DNA from: Brasilonema sennae CENA114
Lineage (GTDB): Bacteria > Cyanobacteriota > Cyanobacteriia > Cyanobacteriales > Nostocaceae
Direction of reading: 5' to 3'
DNA length: 64,000 nucleotides
Assembly (NCBI RefSeq): GCF_006968745.1
Contig: NZ_CP030118.1
Location: forward strand, 6,778,284-6,842,283
In this document: in pieces, positions 36,345 through 46,051 of the stretch
Numbering within the stretch: the first letter of the stretch is position 1
Layout: each line of letters opens with the position of its first letter
Notes under the pieces: model-generated
What the model saw: only the letters and a program-made list of their open reading frames with translations
The model's database searches: none
Told to the model about the DNA's origin: nothing
Translations under genes and position numbers: made by a program

Positions 36345-36481
36345 ATTTTTAAGATGCGCAGGGGTGTAGGCAATACGGTTTGGTTAGCTTGTTCATGTCA
36401 GGAGATCCCCCCAACCCACGCCAGACGCTTCAAGTCGGCAGAGCCGCCCAACGCGCTGGCTCCCCTTAAAAAGGGGGGCTT

Positions 36482-36660
36482 TTAACTCAGATCTTGCACC
36501 AGTCGCATTACCCGCCTAGGGTTTAAACCCCAGGCTAATAGCTAAAGTCTTCGCGCATAAGACTGAGTAAGAATTTCAGTCCATTTCAATGGACTTGGGC
36601 TACTCGCTGTAGAAATTTATTTCTTGGCGGACGAGAATTATGGTGCAAGATCTGAGTTAA
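36482..36660. mobile_element. MITE-like element with 19-bp perfect inverted ends
   Basis: TTAACTCAGATCTTGCACC (36482-36500) is perfectly inverted at 36642-36660. The terminal sequence matches the element at 2162-2364. The 36345-36852 gap has no gene; the remainder contains short GC-rich repeats and AAAAAGTACC...GGTACT, a hairpin at about 36777-36799. Confidence 0.55.
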
Positions 36661-36852
36661 CCCTCTTTTACCCCCTTTTGAAGGCGATCGCCGCAGGCGG
36701 GGGGATCTTATGCGCGTATTGGTTGCACTCGCTGCGGACATTTTACATTTAATTATGTTGAACAACTTAATAAAAAAAAGTACCTTAATAAAGGTACTGT
36801 GTAAAGAAGGTTGAGACATTAATTTGTCTAAACAGGTTTTTAAAACAAGTTT

Positions 36853-37482
36853 TTACGCGTAATGATTAGTACGTGGACTGCGAGTTCCAGTAGCAGCTCC
36901 AATCATTGAAGCGAGTAAACCTAACAAGGAACCAAAGACAAACCACCATAAACCGGAACGTACATTTGCTGCAATTTCTCTTGCCTGTTGAGCACTTACG
37001 TTAGGTGTGTTTTGCGGTATATTCGCACCACCTTGTTGCACCTGGTTAACCACAGCACCAGCATTAGAAGCAGCAACACCAAAAGCGCCGGATACTCCGC
37101 TTGCTAGTAACCAAGAGCCAACTGCTAGTGTTGTTGCCCAAAGTATTGCACCGTTGAGAAGAGCTGTGTTGCGGTTCATCGGACCACAAGCACGAGCCAT
37201 TACCCAACCACCAGTAAATAGCGAAATCAACAAACCAATAGTAGACCAAATACCAATATTACCTGTGACATCTGAAGCAATTGTTCTCGGTCTACCTGAA
37301 CCTTCAACGGTACCTGCTCCGATCGCAGCAAAAATAGAACTTAAAACCAATTGAGTTGCTAGGGCAATCAACAAACCAGAAATGATAGGACCCCAACGAA
37401 CACGGTCGTGATAATCAGCTCCTCTATCTACTACTGTATGCTCGGTAATGACTTGATCACCGGCTCGATTTGTATATGACAT
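36853..37482 (-). CDS. Predicted four-helix membrane protein
   Basis: A 209-residue protein with hydrophobic segments at about 30-54, 74-94, 105-130 and 175-196. The N terminus (DRVRWGPIISGLLIALATQL) and the GGWVMARACGPMNRNTALLNG loop suggest a small integral membrane protein of the type seen in cyanobacteria and actinobacteria with no known function. A low-complexity loop rich in Asn, Gln and Pro (about 140-165) precedes the last helix. It has its own AT-rich upstream region. Confidence 0.55.
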   Translation of the reverse strand: MSYTNRAGDQVITEHTVVDRGADYHDRVRWGPIISGLLIALATQLVLSSIFAAIGAGTVEGSGRPRTIASDVTGNIGIWSTIGLLISLFTGGWVMARACGPMNRNTALLNGAILWATTLAVGSWLLASGVSGAFGVAASNAGAVVNQVQQGGANIPQNTPNVSAQQAREIAANVRSGLWWFVFGSLLGLLASMIGAATGTRSPRTNHYA

Positions 37483-37868
37483 AGACTATTTATCCCTTAC
37501 TACTCCAGTAAACTTTTTTTTAGCTATTTATGCTGATGGTTCAAATTAGACTACTTCTAAAAATCTTTTATCTCTATCACAAGAAATAATTAACAACTAT
37601 ATCTTTAGTCACATAACTATCATGATTTTCAATGATGTTTTTTTAAGTGCTCATACTTTGACAAAACGAAAAACTATAGAAAATCATTAACAGAAGTTTA
37701 CAATCGTAATCAACATAACTTCATTATGTTTTCATTCTATCTCTAGTCATTTCACGGGAATGATAAATTAATGTCTTTCATCAAATTGCAAATAGTTATC
37801 AGTGAACAGTTAACAGCCATCAGTTATCAGTGAACAGATTATAAGCAATAACTGATGACTGATAACAG
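37483..37868. other. Intergenic region without recognised gene
   Basis: 386 bp, AT-rich, with short repeats CAGTTATCAGTGAACAG (about 37795-37865). It contains the promoter region of the membrane protein gene. Nothing else is supported. Confidence 0.5.
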
Positions 37869-38195
37869 CTAACGCAGCTTCACCGCAGTACCTGTAGCAG
37901 TAATAAGCATGAGAACACCTGATTGGTCAACATTGATTGTGCCAGTATCGACTTCAATACCAACAACAGCATCTGCCCCTAGACGTAATGCCCGTTGCTC
38001 TAATTCTTGTATAGCCTTGCGTTGACCTTCCTCAAAGAGGCGTTCGTAGCTACCTGTGCGCCCGCCAACAACATCCCGGATGCTAGCAAAAAAATCTCGT
38101 AAGAAATTACTACCGTAGACAACTTCCGCCGTCACAATGCCTAAATATGACTGAATGACGGCTCCTTGAATGACATCAGTGGTGGTTACAATCAT
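37869..38195 (-). CDS. YbjQ/UPF0145 family protein
   Basis: A 108-residue protein matching the YbjQ (UPF0145, heavy-metal-binding-domain-like) family: MIVTTTDVIQGAVIQSYLGI at the start, then VYGSNFLRDFFASIRDVVGGRTGSYE and the end LGADAVVGIEVDTGT. The family forms a pentameric ring and its role is unknown despite the metal-binding name. Length is normal. It is a lone gene in an otherwise unrelated neighbourhood. Confidence 0.8.
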   Translation of the reverse strand: MIVTTTDVIQGAVIQSYLGIVTAEVVYGSNFLRDFFASIRDVVGGRTGSYERLFEEGQRKAIQELEQRALRLGADAVVGIEVDTGTINVDQSGVLMLITATGTAVKLR

Positions 38196-38450
38196 AGATT
38201 TCCCTCAAAAAGGTAACTATCGGCTCAAATTCCTGCTTGGATTTTTAAACGTCGAAGCAGATACTTGGAAAGCAGATTTTATGAAAAAAACTGTTAATTT
38301 ATTGTAATCTCAAAAAAAAAAGAAAATTATCGTAAAAATTTTGTAAATATAAACTTAGAGATCTTGTAAAATCAAAAAAATCTGTTTTAATAGACAATCA
38401 GCCACGGAGATTGTGGAAAAAAAGTTGCAGGAACTTTTAGGTAATTTACT

Positions 38451-39134
38451 GTGTACAAACGAACATCATTTATAGTAAGTGTTCTTTTAGTTGGGAGCTT
38501 TCTGGCAACAATCCCTTTGGTTGCTCAAGCTCAGGATGCATTACCACAACAACAAAGTAGCGAAGAGATAAAAGGACTTTTACAAGAAGGACGCAAGCTA
38601 GTAGATAGTGGTGATTATAATGGGGCGATCGCTCTTTATCAAAGAGCATCCACTCTGGAGCCAAAAAACGCTACGATTTATTCTGGCATTGGCTACCTCT
38701 ACGCCCAACTAGGAAACTTTCCCTCATCACTACAAGCTTACCGTCGTGCTGTTGCCTTAAATCCAAACAATAGCGATTATCAGTATGCTTTGGGTTATGT
38801 CAGTGGTAATTTAGGAGACAATAAAGCAGCAAAGGACGCCTACCGGCGTGCAATTCAAAGTAATCGGAGTAACGTCAACGCTTACATAGGGTTAGCGACA
38901 GTTCTATTGCGTTTGGGAGAGAAAGACAATGTAAAATGGGCATACGAACAAGCTGTTAGCCTTGATCCCAAAAATCCCCAAGTTTATGAGTTGCGAGGTA
39001 ACATCTTAATGAAGCAGGGTAAATCAAAAGATGCGATCGCAGCATTTCAACAAGCGAGGAGTTTATACCAAAAGCAAGGTAAACAGGACAGCGTAGTCAG
39101 GATAGAAGCCGTGCTACGAACTTTGAAAGGATAA
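38451..39134 (+). CDS. TPR repeat protein, exported
   Basis: A 227-residue protein that begins with a GTG. An N-terminal signal sequence (about residues 1-26, cleavage after AQA) is followed by about five tetratricopeptide repeats: GDYNGAIALYQRASTLEPKN, LGNFPSSLQAYRRAVALNPN, LGDNKAAKDAYRRAIQSN and two more. TPRs mediate protein interactions; a periplasmic adaptor or scaffolding role is plausible but no partner is indicated. Its end is two bases from the convergent ABC ATPase gene. Confidence 0.75.
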   Translation: MYKRTSFIVSVLLVGSFLATIPLVAQAQDALPQQQSSEEIKGLLQEGRKLVDSGDYNGAIALYQRASTLEPKNATIYSGIGYLYAQLGNFPSSLQAYRRAVALNPNNSDYQYALGYVSGNLGDNKAAKDAYRRAIQSNRSNVNAYIGLATVLLRLGEKDNVKWAYEQAVSLDPKNPQVYELRGNILMKQGKSKDAIAAFQQARSLYQKQGKQDSVVRIEAVLRTLKG

Positions 39135-39136
39135 AA

Positions 39137-39988
39137 TTAGTCCAACTTGCGTCCGGTTAATTCAACAAAAATATCTTCCAAGTTAGAGGGACGAACCATC
39201 ATGCCAGTTTTGTTTTCTTGTTGATTAAGATATGAGTTAGCATCTTCCAAAGTTGGGAAAAAAACATATTCCCAACGTTCTCCTACTTGCTTGACGACTA
39301 AACCCTCACCATGAGTAGAGCGTAACTCTTGTAGAGTGCCAAGAGATATTAATTTTCCGCCATCCATAATGCCAATGCGGTCACATAAATACTCGACTTC
39401 ATCCATATAATGAGTCGTAAGCAACATCGTCATCCCTTGCTTATTCAAATCCCGAATAATTTCCCAAAGACGTCGCCTTGTTTGAGGATCTAGTCCCACT
39501 GTTGGTTCATCTAGAAACAGAATTTGCGGTTGATGCAACAAAGCCCTTGCTATCTGTAGCCGCCGCTTCATACCTCCAGACAGAGTTTTTACTAAGCTAT
39601 TACGTCTAGGTGCGAGTTCAACATACTCCAGCCATTGATCAATTAGGCGCTGTCGCCCAGGATTGGCAATGTGATGTAGCCTTGCGTGCAGCTCCATATT
39701 TTCCCATACTGTTAAATCTCCATCTACACTAATTGCTTGCAACACAACACCAAGACACTGTTTTGCTAGTATGGGTTGGCTGACGACATCATATCCAAAA
39801 ACCTCTATCTGCCCCTGGCTTGGTTTTGTCAATGTGGTTAACATCCGAATTGTGGTAGATTTCCCTGCACCATTGGGACCTAGTAAACCAAACATATCTC
39901 CCGCATTGATAGTGAATGAGAGGTCATTCACCACAGGAATGTTATTGTAAGTTTTGTGGACGTTTTCTAAGTGAACAGCAACAGTCAT
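39137..39988 (-). CDS. ABC transporter ATPase, DrrA-like
   Basis: A 283-residue ATPase with Walker A GLLGPNGAGKST, signature LSGGMKRRLQIARAL and ILFLDEPTVGLDPQTRRRLW, typical of the daunorubicin-resistance (DrrA) exporter class. The C-terminal domain with PSNLEDIFVELTGRKLD is also DrrA-like. The start is placed at 39988 (MTVAVHLENVHKTY); ATG at 40015 is possible. No permease gene is adjacent in this window, so the partner membrane subunit must lie elsewhere. Substrate is unknown. Confidence 0.8.
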   Translation of the reverse strand: MTVAVHLENVHKTYNNIPVVNDLSFTINAGDMFGLLGPNGAGKSTTIRMLTTLTKPSQGQIEVFGYDVVSQPILAKQCLGVVLQAISVDGDLTVWENMELHARLHHIANPGRQRLIDQWLEYVELAPRRNSLVKTLSGGMKRRLQIARALLHQPQILFLDEPTVGLDPQTRRRLWEIIRDLNKQGMTMLLTTHYMDEVEYLCDRIGIMDGGKLISLGTLQELRSTHGEGLVVKQVGERWEYVFFPTLEDANSYLNQQENKTGMMVRPSNLEDIFVELTGRKLD

Positions 39989-40211
39989 GGGTAGCAACGC
40001 ATCCGAAAATTTCATCACATATTGTGCCCATTGTGCCAGATGAAAACGCTTAAATTTGAAATTTACACTAAATATTTTTGCAACACAAAATAATCCCTTG
40101 CCTTTTATAGTATGATGGCAAGGGGATAACGAATCACCAGGATTTGACCAAACCACGTCAAACGAACCTGTAATCTATTTGTTACTTTTGCAAAAATTAG
40201 TTACAATTGTT

Positions 40212-40382
40212 TCAATTAGGAGTCTCATCCTCACCACAAGAACGACTCGTTTTTGGCAATATCTGTACAGGCTGAGAAGGTTCAAGTAACTTAAGATGGT
40301 TCGCATCCGATCTAGCCTCTACTTGAGCTATGATCTCTCTAAGTCGTTCATTCACGACAGCTGGTCGGCGCTCTCTTTTCAT
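40212..40382 (-). CDS. Hypothetical 56-residue protein
   Basis: Begins MKRERRPAVVNERLREIIAQVEA and ends in GEDETPN. The longer frame upstream to 40541 translates a dispersed repeat, so the downstream Met is preferred. It is highly charged and helical, with no family I recognise. It may not be a real gene. Confidence 0.3.
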   Translation of the reverse strand: MKRERRPAVVNERLREIIAQVEARSDANHLKLLEPSQPVQILPKTSRSCGEDETPN

Positions 40383-40575
40383 ACGTTCCAATCCTAATAC
40401 AGTAGCTGACCCAGATAACAATAAATAGTGGAAACCATCATTATATAGCAATTCAAAGTTGACTATATAATGTTGAACTTCTTTTTTAATATAAAAGCGC
40501 AGATGGAGACAGATAAACACAGGTAAACTATCTATGTCCATCTACTCCGGCATCCATCTGCGGTTAGAAATAACT

Positions 40576-41412
40576 TTAAAACTCCGCTAAAATCTTTTCG
40601 GCTTCCCGACACAGCACCTCGTGATACTGCCCGTTGCTTGCAAGCAAACCACCCCACTGATTCACATCACCAGTGTTATATTGCAACGGGGTGCCATCAA
40701 AATGAGTGAACTCACCACCAGCTTCTGTTAAAATGAGTTCTGGAGCGGCTATATCCCAATCTTTGGGAGCAGACTTACCAGAAAGAGAAATATAAATATC
40801 TGCTCGTTGTTCCACAATTGCAGCAATTTTGCCGCCCACACTGCCAACTGCTTTGTGATTTTGACATGGTAGGTGTTGCAGTAGGTAATTTAATCTTTCG
40901 TTACGGTGGCTACGACTGACAACTAAAGTTAAATCCTCAATGCGTTCTCGTGAGGATACTTGTAGTGGTAAAGTTTTGCGTTCGCGGGTTTCTACAAAAG
41001 CACCGCCTCCCTTTATGGCATAGTACAACTTTTCTGCTTCAGGTACTGCTACCACGGCGAGCACTGGGCGTGTTCCCTGCACTAATGCGATGTGGATAGC
41101 ATATTCCCCAGTTTTTTCGATGAAGTCTCGTGTACCATCCAAAGGGTCAATTATCCATACCCATTCTTGCTGAACTTGTTCCCCTTGGTAAGTTTCTTCG
41201 CTAATGTAAGCAAAATTCTCTTTGCCTAAAGCAGCTTGTAGATTCTCCAGGATGTAATTATTGACATTGACATCTGCAATAGTGACAGGCTCATTCTGCT
41301 TGTATTGTACTTCTAGCTTGTCGTCAGTCTGGTGGTAATAAGAACTCAGTATATCTGTTGCTCCCCAACCCACGGAACGAGCTAGTTCTAAAATGTTTTC
41401 TAAGTCTTTCAT
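40576..41412 (-). CDS. 3'(2'),5'-bisphosphate nucleotidase / inositol monophosphatase-family (CysQ-like)
   Basis: A 278-residue Mg-dependent phosphatase of the inositol monophosphatase superfamily. Metal-binding motifs: the second-site signature IIDPLDGTRDF (about 87-97) and the last motif DWDIAAPELILTEAGG (about 221-236), with the Glu of YISEETYQG upstream (about 69-77). CysQ members hydrolyse PAP, a by-product of sulfate assimilation; others act on inositol phosphates or fructose bisphosphate, so the substrate is not certain. The reasonable length and absence of a signal suit a cytoplasmic enzyme. Confidence 0.75.
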   Translation of the reverse strand: MKDLENILELARSVGWGATDILSSYYHQTDDKLEVQYKQNEPVTIADVNVNNYILENLQAALGKENFAYISEETYQGEQVQQEWVWIIDPLDGTRDFIEKTGEYAIHIALVQGTRPVLAVVAVPEAEKLYYAIKGGGAFVETRERKTLPLQVSSRERIEDLTLVVSRSHRNERLNYLLQHLPCQNHKAVGSVGGKIAAIVEQRADIYISLSGKSAPKDWDIAAPELILTEAGGEFTHFDGTPLQYNTGDVNQWGGLLASNGQYHEVLCREAEKILAEF

Positions 41413-41424
41413 TTATCGCCTTGT

Positions 41425-41590
41425 CCCCTTATCAAATAGAATGAGAAGCGCAAAACTCCCGTGCTTATAGCCGTAAAGATGTAGCGCTAACGGCAATTTT
41501 TCTTGCCCTCCGGGTTCAGCAGTTGCTACAAGTCGGCACTGTCCTCCCCAACGCACTGCTTCACCGCGACATCAAGTAATATTGTGATGC
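41425..41590 (-). mobile_element. Possible IS200/IS605 right-end remnant
   Basis: Read on the minus strand, the segment encodes DVAVKQCVGEDSADL then a stop, followed by a CCCGGAGGGCAAGAAAAATT hairpin-forming tail. This resembles what I recall of the end of tnpB and the flanking right end in cyanobacterial IS200/IS605 copies. No transposase core is present. The remaining 41591-41763 has no feature I can support. Confidence 0.3.
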
Positions 41591-41763
41591 CTTTGCTCCT
41601 CAATATACTTTGGTATTGTATGGCTAGAAACATTGTGAATCTCCCGGTTTGTAGCTGGGTAGGGCGTTAAAGTTTGATTACTTTGTAACTGAATAAGTTG
41701 CACATCGCCTAAAAGTGACGCGAAGATGGAAAGGGGACACTACAAAGTGCAAGGATTTACTCT

Positions 41764-42630
41764 ATGCAATACAAGACAGTCCAGCAGCACCAACGACTTG
41801 GTATCGAAGTGCTGCAAGGTTGCAATCTCATGCAACTTACAGATCAACAGGTACAGGAATTCAAAAAATCTCTTTGGGAACACGGTGTTATCGTCGTCAG
41901 ACAGCAACATCTTACTGCATCACAGTTGAAGGAATTTGCCCAACAGACTTTTGGTTATTCAAGGCTTGGGCGTCAGCAGCCTAAACCCAATGATCCCGAA
42001 ATCGATCCAAACTTACTTTCTCCAGGTGTACATATCTTAGGAAATCCCAAAGGACATACTCAGGAAATTGTGGGCAAGTTTGCTTGGCAATGGCATCATG
42101 ACAAAGACCACCTTCCAAAAACGGAAGGACTGGATATGAATGCTCTGTATGTGGTGATGCTTTATGGAGTGGAAATACCTCAAGGAGTCGATGGACAACC
42201 TCACACGACTGAATTTCTCGACATGATAGAAGCATACAACAACTTTGAACCAGAACATCAGCGGCAATTAGAGTCAATGAATATGTATCATTTGTCGCCC
42301 GTCTTTAGTGAGTCTGAGAGTGATGTTCCTATGAAAGTGCATCCAATCGTATCAACCCACAAAGTGACTGGGCACAAAGGATTATATCTTGGCTCAGACA
42401 CATCGATTCCTGTTGGTATGGAAGAGAAACCAGAGTCGGCAAAACAGTTTTGGCAAGAACTATTTGAGACTGTTCTGGATCGCACACCAGTTTTCGCTCA
42501 TGTTTGGCAACCGGGCGATATTGTTTTTTGGGACAACTCGCAAGTTATGCACACAGGCACTCCGTACGATGCCACGCAGTATAAACGCGTCGCTTTACGC
42601 TTAGGAGTTGTGGACAACACTTATGTCTAG
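41764..42630 (+). CDS. TauD/TfdA-family Fe(II)/2-oxoglutarate dioxygenase
   Basis: A 288-residue non-heme iron dioxygenase. The metal triad is visible: HHDKD in FAWQWHHDKDHLP (about 112-124, first His and Asp) and the distal His in SQVMHTGTPYD (about 261-271), with the 2-oxoglutarate-binding Arg in KRVALRLGV (about 276-284). TauD homologues release sulfite from taurine, but many others hydroxylate specialised metabolites, and this sequence is not close enough to name a substrate. It lies convergent to the pfkB-trpB2 operon, so a shared pathway is possible. Confidence 0.75.
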   Translation: MQYKTVQQHQRLGIEVLQGCNLMQLTDQQVQEFKKSLWEHGVIVVRQQHLTASQLKEFAQQTFGYSRLGRQQPKPNDPEIDPNLLSPGVHILGNPKGHTQEIVGKFAWQWHHDKDHLPKTEGLDMNALYVVMLYGVEIPQGVDGQPHTTEFLDMIEAYNNFEPEHQRQLESMNMYHLSPVFSESESDVPMKVHPIVSTHKVTGHKGLYLGSDTSIPVGMEEKPESAKQFWQELFETVLDRTPVFAHVWQPGDIVFWDNSQVMHTGTPYDATQYKRVALRLGVVDNTYV

Positions 42631-42728
42631 ATACTGTCAATTGGCTTGTTATGCTCTAATCTCCGATTCGGTTTCCTAGAGTACTCTCGCCTTTTCAGCG
42701 ATTGTAAAATCAGCACAGCAATCGACTA

Positions 42729-43586
42729 CTAAGAATGCATCCAGCGGCGCGTGCCAAAAAATTGACAGGAAAATGAAGTCATATGAGCTGCTTGCTGCAA
42801 CGCAGTGGTAAAACTTTCCTGTAAAATGTGATGACAAAAAGCACCGTGGAAAATATCTCCAGCCCCTAGTGTATCAACAGCTTGAACAGCAGGTACATCT
42901 ATAACGCCAGCTTTTCCATCTTCGAGATATCGAATCGGTTTTTCTCCATGAGTGATGGCAATGTGACAAATACCAAATCCACTCAGATAAGCAAAAACCT
43001 CATCTTCAGTCTCGCAGTTGGGCGGATGAAAATTAGCAGAACAAATAGCGTAGTCTACAAAAGGTAAGACTTTCTCAAAGCCGTTTTTCCAACTACCACC
43101 ATCGATAACAACTGGGATATTCCTCGCTTTAGCTATTTGGGCAATTTCACTTCCAACAGCCATTTGATGTCCATCTATTAAAACAATGTCAACGTGTTGT
43201 AAAATTTCTGGCCAAATAGATTCACGGTTTGCTTGAGTTTTGACAGCGTTTATGGAAACGACTGCGCGTTCACCAGTTGCTTGGGTGACAATAATAGAAG
43301 AAACTGGTGGCGCGTTTTGTGTGTTGGGATCAAGGTCAATTATTTCAACTTTATAATTTGCTAAATCTCCTTTTATCAACTGCGTCATTGGGTGACAACC
43401 TACTACGCCCAAGACTGTCGCTTGATTACCCAAATGACTGAAAGTAACAGCCGCGTTTGTTGCTGGACCACCTGCAGCAACAGTGTAGTCAGCAGCGACT
43501 ATTTTCTGATTACTCTGAGGAGGAGATTGGGCAAGGTAAATCAAATCTAAAGTGACTAAACCGACAAATAACCCACTTTTTTTCAT
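42729..43586 (-). CDS. PfkB-family sugar or nucleoside kinase
   Basis: A 285-residue kinase of the ribokinase/PfkB family. The N-terminal glycine-rich signature AAGGPATNAAVTFSHLG (about 35-51) and the C-terminal DTLGAGDIFHGAF (about 241-253, catalytic Asp in the GAGD loop) are both clear. The start is put at the ATG at 43586 (MKKSGLF), five bases after the trpB2 stop; a TTG three codons earlier would overlap it. Substrate unknown: ribokinase, adenosine and fructose kinases share these motifs. Its coupling to trpB2 suggests a linked pathway. Confidence 0.75.
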   Translation of the reverse strand: MKKSGLFVGLVTLDLIYLAQSPPQSNQKIVAADYTVAAGGPATNAAVTFSHLGNQATVLGVVGCHPMTQLIKGDLANYKVEIIDLDPNTQNAPPVSSIIVTQATGERAVVSINAVKTQANRESIWPEILQHVDIVLIDGHQMAVGSEIAQIAKARNIPVVIDGGSWKNGFEKVLPFVDYAICSANFHPPNCETEDEVFAYLSGFGICHIAITHGEKPIRYLEDGKAGVIDVPAVQAVDTLGAGDIFHGAFCHHILQESFTTALQQAAHMTSFSCQFFGTRRWMHS

Positions 43587-43591
43587 ATAGT

Positions 43592-44953
43592 TCAACGAAT
43601 CACAGGCAAGCCTGACAGCGCCATCGCTATTTCTTCAGCACTATATTCAGTATCGCGTAACAATCCTGCCTGATAATCCATGTACGCTTGCATATCGAAG
43701 TGACCGTGACCACACAAATTGAATAGGATGGTCTTACTCACTCCTTCTTCCTTGCAGCGTAGTGCTTCATCAATCGCACCCTTGACTGCATGATTAGCTT
43801 CAGGGGCAGGTAAAATACCTTCACTACGGGCAAAAGTTAAACCAGATGCAAAACAATCAAGTTGTGTGAAAGCTCTTGTTTCAATCAAACCCAAATCTAC
43901 AACGTGACTGAGCAAAGGTGCCATACCATGATACCGCAACCCACCTGCATGAATGCCTTGGGGAACAAAGGTGCTGCCCAAAGTGTACATCTTGACAAGG
44001 GGAGTGAGATGTGCTGTATCGCCAAAGTCATATGTATATTTGCCCTTAGTTAAGGTTGGGCAAGCAGCCGGTTCAACTGCCACAAATTTGATATCACTTT
44101 GCTCACCGCGCAGCTTTGCACCCATGAAAGGAAAGGCAATACCAGCAAAATTACTACCGCCACCTGTACAACCCACGATAATATCAGGATAGTCACCTGC
44201 TTGCTCCAGTTGTGTCAGCGCTTCTTGACCGATGACAGTCTGATGATGTAGCACATGATTCAACACGCTACCTAATGAATATTTTGTCTGCTCATCTTGA
44301 ACTGCCACTTCTACCGCTTCACTAATGGCGATCCCCAAACTGCCTGTGCTATCAGGATTTTCTTGGAGAATCTTTCGCCCTGCTTGTGTTTCATCACTGG
44401 GGCTAGCTATAACACGCGCACCAAAAGATTCCATAAAAGCGCGACGATATGGCTTTTGTCGATAGCTTACTTTTACCATGTAAACCACGACTTCTAAGCC
44501 AAAAAAAGCACCAGCAACTGCCAGCGAAGAACCCCATTGTCCTGCACCAGTTTCTGTTATCAGGCGCTTTACCCCTGCTTGCTTGTTGTAATAAGCCTGT
44601 GGAATCGCTGTATTGGGTTTGTGGCTACCAGCTGGACTGACACCTTCGTACTTATAGTAAATTTTAGCAGGGGTATCAAGAGCTTCCTCTAGGCGTCGGG
44701 CGCGGTAAAGTGGAGTTGGTCGCCACTGACGGTAAATTGATTGTACTTCCTCAGGAATTTCAATCCAGCGTTCAGTGGTAACCTCTTGGGAAATCAGCGC
44801 CGCTGGAAAAAGGGGTTCTAAGTCTTTTGCTGTTATTGGCTGATATGTACCAGGGTGTAACACTGGTGCCATCGGCGTGGGTAAATCAGCCTGGATATTG
44901 TACCAGGACTGTGGTATTTGGTTTTCGCTAAGCGTGTATTTGATCGTGTCCAT
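43592..44953 (-). CDS. TrpB2-type tryptophan synthase beta-like protein
   Basis: A 453-residue PLP enzyme of the long-form TrpB2 class. PLP lysine region AGSHKPNTA (about 107-115), phosphate-binding GCTGGGSNFAG (about 226-236), and ending IAMALSGLPVIR. TrpB2 proteins of bacteria and archaea convert indole plus serine to tryptophan without TrpA, and some may act on other nucleophiles. No trpA is adjacent and a standard trpB probably exists elsewhere in the genome, so the role may be indole salvage or a different beta-replacement. It is first in an operon with pfkB. Confidence 0.75.
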   Translation of the reverse strand: MDTIKYTLSENQIPQSWYNIQADLPTPMAPVLHPGTYQPITAKDLEPLFPAALISQEVTTERWIEIPEEVQSIYRQWRPTPLYRARRLEEALDTPAKIYYKYEGVSPAGSHKPNTAIPQAYYNKQAGVKRLITETGAGQWGSSLAVAGAFFGLEVVVYMVKVSYRQKPYRRAFMESFGARVIASPSDETQAGRKILQENPDSTGSLGIAISEAVEVAVQDEQTKYSLGSVLNHVLHHQTVIGQEALTQLEQAGDYPDIIVGCTGGGSNFAGIAFPFMGAKLRGEQSDIKFVAVEPAACPTLTKGKYTYDFGDTAHLTPLVKMYTLGSTFVPQGIHAGGLRYHGMAPLLSHVVDLGLIETRAFTQLDCFASGLTFARSEGILPAPEANHAVKGAIDEALRCKEEGVSKTILFNLCGHGHFDMQAYMDYQAGLLRDTEYSAEEIAMALSGLPVIR

Positions 44954-45069
44954 TGCTCAAAAGTGACTACAATAAATTTTTCTTTCTATCGTACGCTTTT
45001 CGCTGGATAGAATACACACAATTAAAAATTGTCAGAAGCTCCACTCAACACACAAGATAATATTTATTC

Positions 45070-45930
45070 ATGGATATAAAACCAGGAACACTTTACGTTG
45101 TCGGCACACCTATTGGTAACCTGGAAGATATGACATTCCGGGCAGTGAAAGTTTTGCAGACAGTGGATATCATTGCGGCGGAAGATACACGCCACACTGG
45201 TAGATTGTTACAACATTTTCAAGTGAGAACGCCACAGGTAAGTTACCATGAACACAACCGTAGTAGTCGGATTCCAGAGTTATTAGAGGAACTCAGTAAC
45301 GGGAAAGCGATCGCTCTGGTGACTGATGCAGGTATACCAGGAATTTCTGATCCTGGATATGAACTCATTAAAGTTTCTGTTGAGGCTGGGATAACAGTTG
45401 TGCCAATTCCTGGTGCAAATGCAGCAATGACTGCATTAAGTGCAGCTGGATTACCAACGGATAAATTTGTTTTTGAAGGATTTTTACCAGTTAAAAGTCA
45501 ACAGAGGCGATCGCACTTAGAATTCCTAGCAACAGAACCTCGCACACTCATTTTCTACGAGTCTCCCCACCGCCTACGCGAAACTTTGGAAGATTTAGCA
45601 GAAGTCTTTGGAAACACTCGCCAAATTGTCATCGCGCGGGAGTTAACTAAATTGTATGAGGAATTTTTGCGGGGAAGTATTGAATCAGCAATTCTTCATT
45701 ACAGCCAACGCGAACCTCAAGGTGAATACACTTTGGTTGTGGGAGGAACACCACCTACTCAACCGCAACTTTCAGAAGAAGAACTCAAAGCAGAGTTGCA
45801 AAAGATCATGAGTCAGGGAATATCGCGATCGCAAGCCAGCCGTCAGTTAGCAAAAGAAATTTCCTTTCCCCGTCGTCAATTATATCAATTAGCTCTTTCT
45901 ATCAAAATGCCCGATCAAGATAGTCATTAG
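45070..45930 (+). CDS. rsmI: 16S rRNA (cytidine-1402-2'-O)-methyltransferase
   Basis: A 286-residue SAM-dependent tetrapyrrole-methylase-fold enzyme. The N-terminal GTPIGNLEDMTFRAVKVLQ and LVTDAGIPGISDPGYELI are hallmark RsmI motifs, followed by FVFEGFLPVKSQQRRSHLE. It methylates C1402 of 16S rRNA in the ribosomal P site. Length is standard. It is followed 121 bases later by rpsU, which fits a translation-related neighbourhood. Confidence 0.92.
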   Translation: MDIKPGTLYVVGTPIGNLEDMTFRAVKVLQTVDIIAAEDTRHTGRLLQHFQVRTPQVSYHEHNRSSRIPELLEELSNGKAIALVTDAGIPGISDPGYELIKVSVEAGITVVPIPGANAAMTALSAAGLPTDKFVFEGFLPVKSQQRRSHLEFLATEPRTLIFYESPHRLRETLEDLAEVFGNTRQIVIARELTKLYEEFLRGSIESAILHYSQREPQGEYTLVVGGTPPTQPQLSEEELKAELQKIMSQGISRSQASRQLAKEISFPRRQLYQLALSIKMPDQDSH

Positions 45931-46051
45931 TCATCAATCTTCTTCTTCGGTGATTCCCTCTACTTTTCCGGTTCTCCTACTTTTGTCAAGGGGAGTTTCG
46001 CTCCCGGTTGCAGTCGCACTACAATCAGAGTATTGTTCATGAGGAAGAAGA

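Noticed and set aside
40383..40541. Longer N terminus for the 40.2-kb hypothetical protein
   Set aside because: The upstream codons translate a repeat of the AGATGGA...CATCTGC type rather than protein-like sequence.
41413..41763. A tRNA or structured RNA between the phosphatase and dioxygenase genes
   Set aside because: I could not fold a cloverleaf with conserved positions; the hairpin is better explained by an IS200/IS605 end remnant.
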